DNA of 50,763 nt. It comes from an uncultured Collinsella sp. (lineage in GTDB: Bacteria; Actinomycetota; Coriobacteriia; Coriobacteriales; Coriobacteriaceae). The notes under the pieces are model-generated. The model saw only the letters and a program-made list of their open reading frames with translations, made no database searches and was not told the DNA's origin. The stretch covers positions 1 through 50,763 of the forward strand of contig UQMO01000010.1 of the NCBI GenBank assembly GCA_900542125.1. The letters are read 5' to 3'. A program made the position numbers and the translations under genes. Shown piece by piece: positions 40,771-48,429 of the stretch (positions are counted from its first letter, which is position 1; every line of letters starts with the position of its first letter).

Positions 40771-40815
40771 CAAGGCTTAGTTAAACCAAGTCTGTACGGT
40801 CAAATGACCCGCAGA

Positions 40816-42669
40816 TTACATCTGCTCGGGAGCGGAGACACCAACAAGGGTGAGCACCAGGGCGAGCGTCACGCGGACGGCATCGCAAGCGGCCAGACGG
40901 GCACGCGAAAGCTCGGGGTCGACGGGACGGCCCTCGCTCGGCAGCACCTGGCAAGCAGCATAGAAGCTGTGGAAGTCGCCGGCGAGCTCCTCGGCAAAGT
41001 GCGTCAGACGGAACGGAGCGCGGTCGCGAGCGCAGCTGGCGATGAGGTCGGTGAGCTCGTTGAGCTTACGCGAAAGGGCGAGCTCGGTCGGGTCGGTCAG
41101 CAGCGAGTAATCGACGTTCTCACCGATGGCCTTGGCGGCAACGGCCTTCATGCCCATCTCGTCAGCCTGCTCGGGCGTAACGTCAGCGGCACGACGCAGG
41201 ATGGAGCACACGCGGGCGTGAGCGTACTGCACGTAATAGACCGGGTTGGAGTTGTCGCGCTTCTTGACGGCCTCGATATCGAAGTCGACCATCTGGTTGG
41301 AGCTCTTGGAGATGAGCGTGTAACGAGCGGCGTCGGAGCCAACCTCGTCGACGAGCTCCTGCAGGGTCACCATGGTGCCCTTGCGCTTGGACATACGGAC
41401 GGGCTTGCCGTTACGCAGCAGGTTGACGAGCTGGCCCAGCAGAACCTCGAACTTGCCGGGGTAACCCAAGGCATCGCAGACGCAGCGGACGCGCTCGATG
41501 TAGCCGTGGTGGTCGGCGCCCCAGATGTCGATGACGTGGTCGACGCGCTGGAACTTATCCCAGTGATAGGCGACGTCGGAGGCAAAGTAGGTGTACTCGC
41601 CGTCGGACTTGATCAGCACGCGGTCCTTGTCGTCGCCCAGATCGGTGGAACGGAACCACAGGGCGCCGTCCTTGGTATAGAGGTAGCCCATCTTGTCGAG
41701 CTTCTCAAAAGCGCGGTCGACGGCGGAGGTGCCGGCGGTCTCGCCCTCGGTGTCCTTCACATACAGCGAGCGCTCGGAGAACCAACGATCGAAGTCGCAA
41801 TTGACGGCGTGGCAGAGGTCGCGCATGTTGTCGACCATCTTTACGTAGCCGCGCTCGCGGAAGCTCTCCATGCGCTCCTGAGGATCGGCGTCGACCCACT
41901 TATCGCCGTCGGTGCGCCAGAACTCAGCAGCCTCGTCGATGATGTAGTCGCCGCCGTAGGAGTCCTTGCCCAGGGTCTCGGCAAAGTTGTCCTGATACGG
42001 ATGGGTCTCGGGATGCTCGTCGTTCTCGTCGGCAACGAAGGCGTCACGGTCGGCGATCAGCAGCTTGTGAGCCTCGTCGATATCAACGCCCTGCTTGGCG
42101 ATGATGTCGGCAAGCTGCATATAGCGTGTGCTGATGGAGTTGCCGAAGGTGTTCATCTGAGAGCCGTGGTCATTGATGTAGAACTCACGCTGGATTTCGT
42201 AACCGGCGTGGTCCATGACGCGGCAGAGCGAGTCGCCCAGCGCGGCCCAGCGGCCGTGGCCGATGTGCATGGGGCCGACGGGATTGGCGGAAACGAACTC
42301 GACCTGGGTCTTCAGGCCACCACCGACGTTGGACTTAGCGAAGTCCATGCCCTTCTCGCGAGCCTCGCCAAAGATGGCATTCTTGACGGCAACGGAGAGG
42401 TAGAAGTTGATGAAGCCGGGGCCTGCGATCTCGACCTTCTCGATCGCGGGGTCCTCGGGCATATGGGCAACGATGGCCTCGGCGATCTTGCGCGGGGCGC
42501 AATGGGCCAGCTTGGCGGACTTCAGGGCCATGGTAGAGGTCCACTCGCCATGAGAAGTGTCAGCCGGTCGCTCGATAGCGCAATCGTCAAGTTCAAATGC
42601 GGAAAGGTCGCCGGCCTCCTGGGCCGCAGCAAGCGCAGCGCGTACCAGCTCTTCAATCTTCTCGGGCAT
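40816..42669 (-). CDS. argS: Arginyl-tRNA synthetase
   Basis: This 617-residue class I synthetase has an N-terminal ArgRS domain, the HIGH motif in NPVGPMHIGHGRWAALGD, the KMSKS-like motif VRMSKRKGTMVTL, and the C-terminal DALR anticodon-binding domain ending in VSAPEQM. It charges tRNA-Arg in translation. ATG 42669 follows AAGGAGG at good spacing; the open frame reaches 42798 but upstream is leader. It has its own terminator. Confidence 0.96.
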   Translation of the reverse strand: MPEKIEELVRAALAAAQEAGDLSAFELDDCAIERPADTSHGEWTSTMALKSAKLAHCAPRKIAEAIVAHMPEDPAIEKVEIAGPGFINFYLSVAVKNAIFGEAREKGMDFAKSNVGGGLKTQVEFVSANPVGPMHIGHGRWAALGDSLCRVMDHAGYEIQREFYINDHGSQMNTFGNSISTRYMQLADIIAKQGVDIDEAHKLLIADRDAFVADENDEHPETHPYQDNFAETLGKDSYGGDYIIDEAAEFWRTDGDKWVDADPQERMESFRERGYVKMVDNMRDLCHAVNCDFDRWFSERSLYVKDTEGETAGTSAVDRAFEKLDKMGYLYTKDGALWFRSTDLGDDKDRVLIKSDGEYTYFASDVAYHWDKFQRVDHVIDIWGADHHGYIERVRCVCDALGYPGKFEVLLGQLVNLLRNGKPVRMSKRKGTMVTLQELVDEVGSDAARYTLISKSSNQMVDFDIEAVKKRDNSNPVYYVQYAHARVCSILRRAADVTPEQADEMGMKAVAAKAIGENVDYSLLTDPTELALSRKLNELTDLIASCARDRAPFRLTHFAEELAGDFHSFYAACQVLPSEGRPVDPELSRARLAACDAVRVTLALVLTLVGVSAPEQM

Positions 42670-43011
42670 AGATCCTCCTTGTGTTAAAGCCCCCGAGCTC
42701 TTGGTCACTCGTAGGGCAAAAGCCAGAGTTTGTAGCACTCTATCACAAGCGACGGGCACTGTCGCAGGGTAAAGCCAATCGATATTGCATATGCACAAAA
42801 TTGACTACAGCTTGTATGGAGTCACTCAAAGATGCCAGTCTGCCTGCAGATTATGCAGGCGTTGAAAATGCATAAAGGTGTGAATGAGCTGCGCCTGTTA
42901 TCGAATACTCTTACCTATCGGAGTTGTGTGCTTTTCCTGCATAAAGTAAGGGTTTGCGCACGTCAGCGTGTTATTCTAGACATACGTAAATTCGTATAAG
43001 TTGGAGGTAGC
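42670..43011. other. argS-carD divergent promoter region
   Basis: This 342-base gap lies between divergent genes. A small hairpin (GCCTGCA at 42842-42848 with TGCAGGC at 42854-42860) and two nearby GCATAAAG words are visible. No T-box, riboswitch or real frame was recognised. Confidence 0.4.
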
Positions 43012-43497
43012 ATGTTCTCAATCGGTCAACACGTCATTCATCCGGGTCAGGGAGTCTGCACCGTCGTCGGTTTTAGGGACGACACACCGCAGCCCATGCT
43101 GTTGCTCGAGACCAAGCAGGGACATGCGCAGACGATCCTCATGTACCCCGTGGCGCAGGCCGACCGTTTGCACGCCGCCATCTCGCAGCAAGATGCCGAG
43201 CACCTGCTGAGCCACTACGACGAGCTGGAGTGCGACACCTTTACCGAGCGCAACAGTTCACTTGAGGAGACGCACTTTAAGCAGCAGCTCAAGCTGGGCG
43301 CGCCCGAGACGGTCCGTGTGGCAAAGACCATGATGCACCGCATTCGCCAAGCCGAGGAAGCTGATAAAAAGCCCAGCTCCTACTACATGCGCGTACTCAA
43401 GGAAGCCAAGCGCCGCTCCATCGAGGAGTTCGCCGTGGCCCTTGGCGTCACCGAGGAGGACGCCGAAGCTCGCCTAGCCCAAGCCGCCCTCAACTAA
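43012..43497 (+). CDS. CarD/CdnL-family RNA polymerase-binding regulator
   Basis: This 161-residue protein opens MFSIGQHVIHPGQGVCTVVG, the Tudor-like RNA polymerase-interaction domain of CarD/CdnL, and has a helical C-terminal domain with ETVRVAKTMMHRIRQAEEAD and RRSIEEFAVALGVTEEDAEA. The family binds the polymerase beta subunit and stabilises open complexes, mainly at ribosomal and stress promoters. ATG 43012 follows GGAGG. The usual tryptophan wedge residue is not obvious, so the detailed promoter action may differ. Confidence 0.85.
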   Translation: MFSIGQHVIHPGQGVCTVVGFRDDTPQPMLLLETKQGHAQTILMYPVAQADRLHAAISQQDAEHLLSHYDELECDTFTERNSSLEETHFKQQLKLGAPETVRVAKTMMHRIRQAEEADKKPSSYYMRVLKEAKRRSIEEFAVALGVTEEDAEARLAQAALN

Positions 43498-43509
43498 CCC
43501 ATCCGCGCC

Positions 43510-43551
43510 AAAAACCACCACAAAGGGGACAGGCACCTTTGTGGTGGTTTT
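43510..43551. terminator. Strong terminator, repeat copy A
   Basis: AAAACCACCACAAAGG pairs perfectly with CCTTTGTGGTGGTTTT across a short loop (GGACAGGCA). T or A runs flank both sides. It is nearly identical to the element at 44221, differing by about one base. Confidence 0.9.
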
Positions 43552-43605
43552 CTTGTTCTAGTAGTATTCATTCTTATCGATACCCACGAGCACAAGGAGT
43601 CTCTT

Positions 43606-44205
43606 ATGGCAGAGCCGCTTACCGCCGGAATCACCCGCGACCGCGCGTTCGAACTGCTCAACGAGCACAACAAGGACCCGTTCCACATCACGCACGGCGA
43701 GACGGTCGAGGGCACTATGCGCTACTTTGCGCGCGAGTTCGACCCCGAGAACGAGGAGTTTTGGGGCATCGTCGGTCTGCTGCACGACCTGGATTGGGAG
43801 GAGCATGAGGACGACCCCATGAACCACACCATCTATGCTGCCGAGATTCTTGAGGGCGAAGGTGCGTCTCCCGAGCTCATTCGCGCCATCCAGACGCACA
43901 CGTCCGACTTCAACACCTCGCTGCCCAAACCCGAGCTGCAGATGGAAAAGATCCTGTTTGCCTGCGATGAGCTCGCCGGCCTGATCGGCGCTGCAGTCAT
44001 CATGCGTCCGAGCAAAAGCGTCATGGACTTTACGACCAAGTCGCTCAAGAAGAAGTTCAAGGACAAGCGCTTTGCCGCTGGCTGTTCGCGCGACGTGATT
44101 ACGCAGGGCGCCGAGATGCTGGGTTGGGAGCTACCCGAACTCTTTGACCGCACCATCGCGGCCATGCAGTCCTTCGCCCCCGACCGCGATACCTTCCAGG
44201 CCTAA
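43606..44205 (+). CDS. HD-domain phosphohydrolase
   Basis: This 199-residue protein has the HD-type metal site spread over FHITHGETV (H), GLLHDLDWEEHEDDPMNH (HD) and ELIRAIQTHTSD (H), as in HDIG/YedJ-like hydrolases. ATG 43606 follows AAGGAG. The family cleaves phosphate esters of nucleotides or related molecules; the substrate is not predictable. The gene is enclosed by two near-identical hairpins, so it forms a single-gene transcript. Confidence 0.85.
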   Translation: MAEPLTAGITRDRAFELLNEHNKDPFHITHGETVEGTMRYFAREFDPENEEFWGIVGLLHDLDWEEHEDDPMNHTIYAAEILEGEGASPELIRAIQTHTSDFNTSLPKPELQMEKILFACDELAGLIGAAVIMRPSKSVMDFTTKSLKKKFKDKRFAAGCSRDVITQGAEMLGWELPELFDRTIAAMQSFAPDRDTFQA

Positions 44206-44220
44206 CCGCCCACGCCACCT

Positions 44221-44262
44221 AAAACCACCACAAAGGGGAAAGGCACCTTTGTGGTGGTTTTT
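44221..44262. terminator. Strong terminator, repeat copy B
   Basis: The same 16-bp stem as at 43510 occurs here (AAAACCACCACAAAGG with CCTTTGTGGTGGTTTT, loop GGAAAGGCA). It separates the HD gene from proA, which converges on it. Confidence 0.9.
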
Positions 44263-44274
44263 CTTGCGCGGGCG

Positions 44275-45561
44275 TTAGGGGCGGACCTGGCCGGTGCCGC
44301 GGAGCTTGTATTTGTAGGTGGTGAGGGCCTCGGCGGCAAAGGGGCCACGGGCGTGGAGTTTTTGGGTCGAGATGCCGATCTCGGCGCCCAGGCCAAACTC
44401 GCCGCCGTCAGTGAAGCGAGTGCTGGCGTTGGAGTACACGGCCGAGGCATCGACCGCATCAAGGAAGCGCTCGCAAGCATCCGTGTCCTCGGCAACGACG
44501 GCCTCGGAGTGCATGGTGCCGTAGCGGTTGATGTGCGCGATGGCCTCGTCCTCGCTAGCCACGACCTTCACACTCATCTCGAGCGCCAGGTACTCGCGAC
44601 CCCAGTCCTCCTCAGTCGCGGCGACGTAGTCATCGCCCTCTACAAAGCCGGCGTCGGCGCACGCGGCGCACGTGGCCTCGTCGCCGTGAATGAGCACGCC
44701 GTGGTCGTGCAGCACGGCAACGACCGCAGGCAAAAACGCATCGGCCACAGCACGGTCGACCAGCAGCGACTCGGCGGCATTGCACACGCCTACGCGCTGG
44801 GTCTTGGCATTGACGATAATATTGAGCGCCTTATCAAAGTCGGCGGATTCATGCACGTAGATGTGGCAGTTGCCCGTGCCCGTCTCGATCACCGGAACGA
44901 GCGACTCGCGCACGCAGCGCTGAATCAGGCCTGCACCGCCGCGCGGAATGAGCACGTCGACGATACCGCGGAGCTTCATGAGCTCGCCGGTGGCTTCGCG
45001 ATCGGTGGACTCAATCATCGAGACGGCCTCGCGCGGGAAGCCCTTGGCCTCGAGCGCATCGGCCAGCAGCTCGGCGATCATGGCACACGAGTGATAGGCC
45101 AGCGAGCCGCCGCGCAGAATGCAGGCGTTGCCGGTACGGATGCAGATGCCTGCGGCGTCGGCCGTCACGTTGGGGCGCGCCTCGTAGACCATAGCGACCA
45201 GGCCCAGCGGCACACTCACACGGGTCAGGTCCACGCCGCTTGCAAGCACGCGGTGGTCGAGCACGCGGCCCACGGGATCGGGCAGCTCGGCAAGCTTTTC
45301 CAGGCCGGCGGCCATGCCCTCGACGCGCTCGGGCGTCAGCAGCAGGCGATCGAGCAGTCCGGCCGAGGTACCCGCATCGCGCGCGGCGGACATATCGAGC
45401 TCGTTAGCGGCGACGATGGAGTCGACACCGTTGCGCAGTGCTGCGGCCATGGCGCGCACGGCCTCCTGGCGCTGTTCATCGCTCGCCGTGGCAAGCGAGG
45501 CCGACGCTGCCTTGGCGGCAACGGCAAGATCGTGGACATACGTGGCTATATCGACCGACAT
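44275..45561 (-). CDS. proA: Glutamate-5-semialdehyde dehydrogenase (gamma-glutamyl phosphate reductase)
   Basis: This 428-residue enzyme has the ProA landmarks MVYEARPNVTADAAGICIRT, ILRGGSLAYHSC, PRGGAGLIQ, the catalytic cysteine in AKTQRVGVCNAAESLLV, and the C-terminal RFTDGGEFGLGAEIGISTQK with LHARGPFA. It reduces gamma-glutamyl phosphate with NADPH, the second step of proline synthesis. proB lies 1.6 kb away on the same strand; the two are separated by a proline iminopeptidase gene in the opposite direction, so the usual proBA operon is split. Confidence 0.96.
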   Translation of the reverse strand: MSVDIATYVHDLAVAAKAASASLATASDEQRQEAVRAMAAALRNGVDSIVAANELDMSAARDAGTSAGLLDRLLLTPERVEGMAAGLEKLAELPDPVGRVLDHRVLASGVDLTRVSVPLGLVAMVYEARPNVTADAAGICIRTGNACILRGGSLAYHSCAMIAELLADALEAKGFPREAVSMIESTDREATGELMKLRGIVDVLIPRGGAGLIQRCVRESLVPVIETGTGNCHIYVHESADFDKALNIIVNAKTQRVGVCNAAESLLVDRAVADAFLPAVVAVLHDHGVLIHGDEATCAACADAGFVEGDDYVAATEEDWGREYLALEMSVKVVASEDEAIAHINRYGTMHSEAVVAEDTDACERFLDAVDASAVYSNASTRFTDGGEFGLGAEIGISTQKLHARGPFAAEALTTYKYKLRGTGQVRP

Positions 45562-45673
45562 GGGCGGCCCTTTCTCCTAGAAGTTTGCAACCATGGTAGC
45601 CGATTTGCGCATGGCCTCGCCCGCGGCGGTAGAATTGGTCAACCCGAAACACCGCAACGAACGGAAGACTCAC

Positions 45674-47092
45674 ATGGCCCTCATCACTTCGTACCACGTC
45701 CCCGGCCTTTACGTCGAGGACCACAGCATCGACGTCCCCCTTGACTGGCGCGGCCTGGAGCCGATGCTCCTGGCCGTCGGCAGTACCATGCGCCGCGGCG
45801 CCATGCCGGCACCCATCGCCGGCGCGCCCGAGAGCATCAAGCTCTTCTACCGCGTGGTTAGCGCGCCCGACCGCATCAACGACGATCTGCCGCTGCTCCT
45901 GTTTTTGCAGGGCGGCCCCGGCGGCGAGAGCCCACGTCCGCTGTCGCCCACAAGCGACGGCTGGATCGAGGAGGCCGTCAAGCACTTCCGCGTGGTCCTT
46001 CCCGACCAGCGCGGCACCGGACGCAGTAGCTGCGTGGACGGACGCACGATCAAGGCACTGGGTGATCGCGCAACGGCCGCCGGCGCCGATACAGCACGCT
46101 CGCAGGCGGACTTCCTCAAGCGCCACCTCGCCAGCTCCATCGTGCGCGATTTTGAGTACCTGCGCCTAGTGGGCTTTGGCGGCAAGCCGTGGGTCACGCT
46201 CGGCCAAAGCTACGGCGGTTTTTTGACGCTGAGCTACCTGTCGCTCTTCCCCGAGGGCGTGGCGGCGAGCTTTACCTGCGGCGGCATCCCCCACGTACCG
46301 GCGAGCGCAAGCGAGGTCTACGCGCACACCTTCCCGCGCATGGCCGCCAAGACGCAGCAGTATTATGACCGCTATCCCGCTGACGTCGAGCGCGTGGCAG
46401 CCCTGGCCGATGCGCTCGAGGCTCAGAAGCCCGTGCTGCCCGACGGCTCGCCGATGACGGTCGAGCGCCTACAGCTCATGGGCAGCGACTTTGGCATGAA
46501 GCCGAGCTTTGAGCGCATGCATTGGACTATCGATCACGCTTTTGTTACTGGCGACGGTACGCTGAGCTGCGGCTCCTCGGTATCCGACAGCTTTTTGATG
46601 CGCGCCTTCGAGCGCACCAACACACGCACGAACCCGCTGTACTGGACACTGCAGGAGTTTATCTACGCCGACGGCGACACCATGCCCATTCGCTGGGCCG
46701 CAGCAGAGGAGAAGGCCCATCGTGCCGAGTTCGACACACTCGCGCGCCCGCTCATGTTTACCGGCGAGGCCATGTTCCCGTGGATGTTCGAGCAGATGCC
46801 CGAGCTCAAGCCCTTCAAGCCCGCCATGGACCTGCTGATGGAAGACACCAGCTGGGACAAGATCTACGACCCGCAGCGACTGGCGTGCAACGAGGTGCCC
46901 CTGCAGGCCGCGGTGTATTTCGACGACATGTACGTGGATTCGGGCCTGCAGCTTGATACGCTCAGCCGCGTGGGCAACTCGCATGCCTGGGTGACCAACG
47001 AGTTCGAGCACGACGGCCTGCACGGCAGCGTGGTATTCAAGCACCTCTTCGACGAAGCCCTCAACCGCGGAGACCTGCGCCAGATCTTCTAG
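45674..47092 (+). CDS. Proline iminopeptidase-like alpha/beta hydrolase
   Basis: This 472-residue hydrolase has the oxyanion loop LQGGPGGESPRPL, VLPDQRGTGRSS, the nucleophile GQSYGG, and a late catalytic histidine region in NEFEHDGLHGSVVFK. This fits the S33 prolyl aminopeptidase family of about 430-500 residues, which removes N-terminal proline from peptides. ATG 45674 is chosen over ATG 45593 because homology starts there; GGAAG upstream is a weak ribosome-binding site. It sits between proA and proB but on the opposite strand, which fits a shared theme of proline supply. Confidence 0.88.
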   Translation: MALITSYHVPGLYVEDHSIDVPLDWRGLEPMLLAVGSTMRRGAMPAPIAGAPESIKLFYRVVSAPDRINDDLPLLLFLQGGPGGESPRPLSPTSDGWIEEAVKHFRVVLPDQRGTGRSSCVDGRTIKALGDRATAAGADTARSQADFLKRHLASSIVRDFEYLRLVGFGGKPWVTLGQSYGGFLTLSYLSLFPEGVAASFTCGGIPHVPASASEVYAHTFPRMAAKTQQYYDRYPADVERVAALADALEAQKPVLPDGSPMTVERLQLMGSDFGMKPSFERMHWTIDHAFVTGDGTLSCGSSVSDSFLMRAFERTNTRTNPLYWTLQEFIYADGDTMPIRWAAAEEKAHRAEFDTLARPLMFTGEAMFPWMFEQMPELKPFKPAMDLLMEDTSWDKIYDPQRLACNEVPLQAAVYFDDMYVDSGLQLDTLSRVGNSHAWVTNEFEHDGLHGSVVFKHLFDEALNRGDLRQIF

Positions 47093-47109
47093 CAAAGGAG
47101 TGTCCCAAA

Positions 47110-47146
47110 GTGCCGGCACAATAGGAACGTCCCCAAGTGCCGGCAC
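47110..47146. repeat. Two copies of palindrome GTGCCGGCAC
   Basis: The 10-bp palindrome GTGCCGGCAC occurs at 47110-47119 and 47137-47146, each preceded by CCAAA or CCCAA, between the peptidase and proB ends. GGAACGTCCCC lies between them. This looks like a small intergenic repeat. Confidence 0.6.
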
Positions 47147-47147
47147 G

Positions 47148-47191
47148 AGAAAGACAGCGCTGCGGGAAACGATCCGCAGCGCTGTCTTTCT
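47148..47191. terminator. Bidirectional terminator of peptidase and proB
   Basis: AGAAAGACAGCGCTGCGG pairs perfectly with CCGCAGCGCTGTCTTTCT (18-bp stem, 8-base loop). It touches the proB stop at 47192 and follows the peptidase gene. Confidence 0.9.
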
Positions 47192-48319
47192 TTATGCAAA
47201 TACGATCAAGTTATCCCTGTGTATCGCCGGCTTCTCGGCCAGGTCTGCCAGCAGGCGGTTGCTGGCGATCTGGTCCTGGCGGCGGCCGGCGGCAAGTTCC
47301 AGCACGTCCGAATCGGCCTCGGCGATACCGCGGGCGACGACCATACCTCTCGGATCGCACACATCGAGCACATCGCCCTCGGCAAAATCTCCATCGACCT
47401 GGCGAATGCCCACCGCGAGCAGCGATGAGCCACGGCTGACCAGCGCCTTCGCAGCGCCGTCGTCAACCGTTACCGAGCCATGTGCCTTGTCACCCAGCGC
47501 GATCCACAGCTTGCGGGGCGCAATATCCAGGCGCTCCGCCGGCGGGTCGAACAGCGTGCCCACGCTCTCGCCACGGGCCAGACGCACGAGCGCATCGGGC
47601 TCCTCGCCCGAGCAGATCACGCTCTGAATGCCGGCCGTCATCAAAATGCGGCTCGCGCGAATCTTGGTGATCATGCCGCCGGTGCCCACCGACGTCGAAG
47701 AATCGCCCGCCGAGGCAATGATCTTGGCATCGATCTTATGCACGACCGGGACGAACTCGGCCGTGGGGTCCTCGTGCGGATTGGCGGTATAGAGGCCATC
47801 GATGTCCGAGAGCGTCACGCACAGATCGGCAGAAACCAGGCAGCTCACAAGCGCCGCCAGCGTGTCGTTGTCGCCGAACTTGATCTCATCGACGGTAACG
47901 GTGTCGTTCTCGTTGACGACCGGCACCACGCCCAGCTCCACCAGGCGCAGCAGGGCGTCGCGCGCGTGCAGGTAGGACGTGCGGCGCGCCGTGTCGTGAC
48001 GCGTGAGCAGCACGAGCGAGGTGAGCAGGTCGCGCGCATGGAACTCCTCGTCGTAGGCCGACGAGATGATGCACTGACCGGCCGAGGCGCAGGCCTGCAG
48101 GCTCGGCAGGTCACCGACCGGCTTGCGGTCGAAGCCCAGCACGGGATAGCCGCAGGCAATGGCACCCGAGCTCACCACGACCAGGCGCCAGCCAAGCTCG
48201 CGCAGCGCTGCGGCCTGGTCGGCAAGCCCGCCGATAAAGGCGCGGTTGACCTTGCCGTCGGCGCCCACCACCGTGGACGAACCGATCTTTACCACCATCG
48301 TTTTATAAGAAGTCGTCAT
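47192..48319 (-). CDS. proB: Glutamate 5-kinase
   Basis: This 375-residue enzyme has the amino-acid kinase fold (VVKIGSSTVVG, VVSSGAIACG, NENDTVTVDEIKFGDND, DIDGLYTANP, GTGGMITKIRAS) and a C-terminal PUA domain (KALVSRGSSLLAVGIRQVDG, then FAEGDVLDV). It phosphorylates glutamate in the first, normally proline-inhibited, step of proline synthesis. The start ATG 48319 has no strong ribosome-binding site. It lies downstream of pncB on the same strand with a hairpin between, so it may be read partly from that direction. Confidence 0.95.
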   Translation of the reverse strand: MTTSYKTMVVKIGSSTVVGADGKVNRAFIGGLADQAAALRELGWRLVVVSSGAIACGYPVLGFDRKPVGDLPSLQACASAGQCIISSAYDEEFHARDLLTSLVLLTRHDTARRTSYLHARDALLRLVELGVVPVVNENDTVTVDEIKFGDNDTLAALVSCLVSADLCVTLSDIDGLYTANPHEDPTAEFVPVVHKIDAKIIASAGDSSTSVGTGGMITKIRASRILMTAGIQSVICSGEEPDALVRLARGESVGTLFDPPAERLDIAPRKLWIALGDKAHGSVTVDDGAAKALVSRGSSLLAVGIRQVDGDFAEGDVLDVCDPRGMVVARGIAEADSDVLELAAGRRQDQIASNRLLADLAEKPAIHRDNLIVFA

Positions 48320-48390
48320 ACGTCAAACCAATCGAATGTCGAGCGTTCGGGCGAGCTGGGGCAGTCGGGGCGCCTAGTGCGGAACGGACG

Positions 48391-48429
48391 AAAATGATCC
48401 GTTTTCCTCCGTCCCCTTCGGATCATTTT
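48391..48429 (-). terminator. Hairpin at the pncB stop codon
   Basis: AAAATGATCC and GGATCATTTT form a 10-bp stem whose right arm includes the pncB stop (TGA). The loop is 19 bases. It may stabilise or attenuate between pncB and proB. Confidence 0.6.

Larger units (their letters stand above)
40287..40815. other. rho-argS intergenic region with MITE-like element
   Basis: These 529 bases hold the rho promoter and leader (minus strand), a 150-bp element with 27-bp inverted ends at 40543-40692, and the argS terminator at 40737-40770. No protein-coding frame is convincing. Confidence 0.6.

Noticed and set aside
40804..42687. 627-residue open frame on the plus strand opposite argS
   Set aside because: Antisense shadow of a clear arginyl-tRNA synthetase with HIGH and KMSKS-type motifs.
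42670..43011. T-box or riboswitch in the argS leader
   Set aside because: No T-box core or known riboswitch core could be found by eye; only a 7-bp hairpin without T tail is present.
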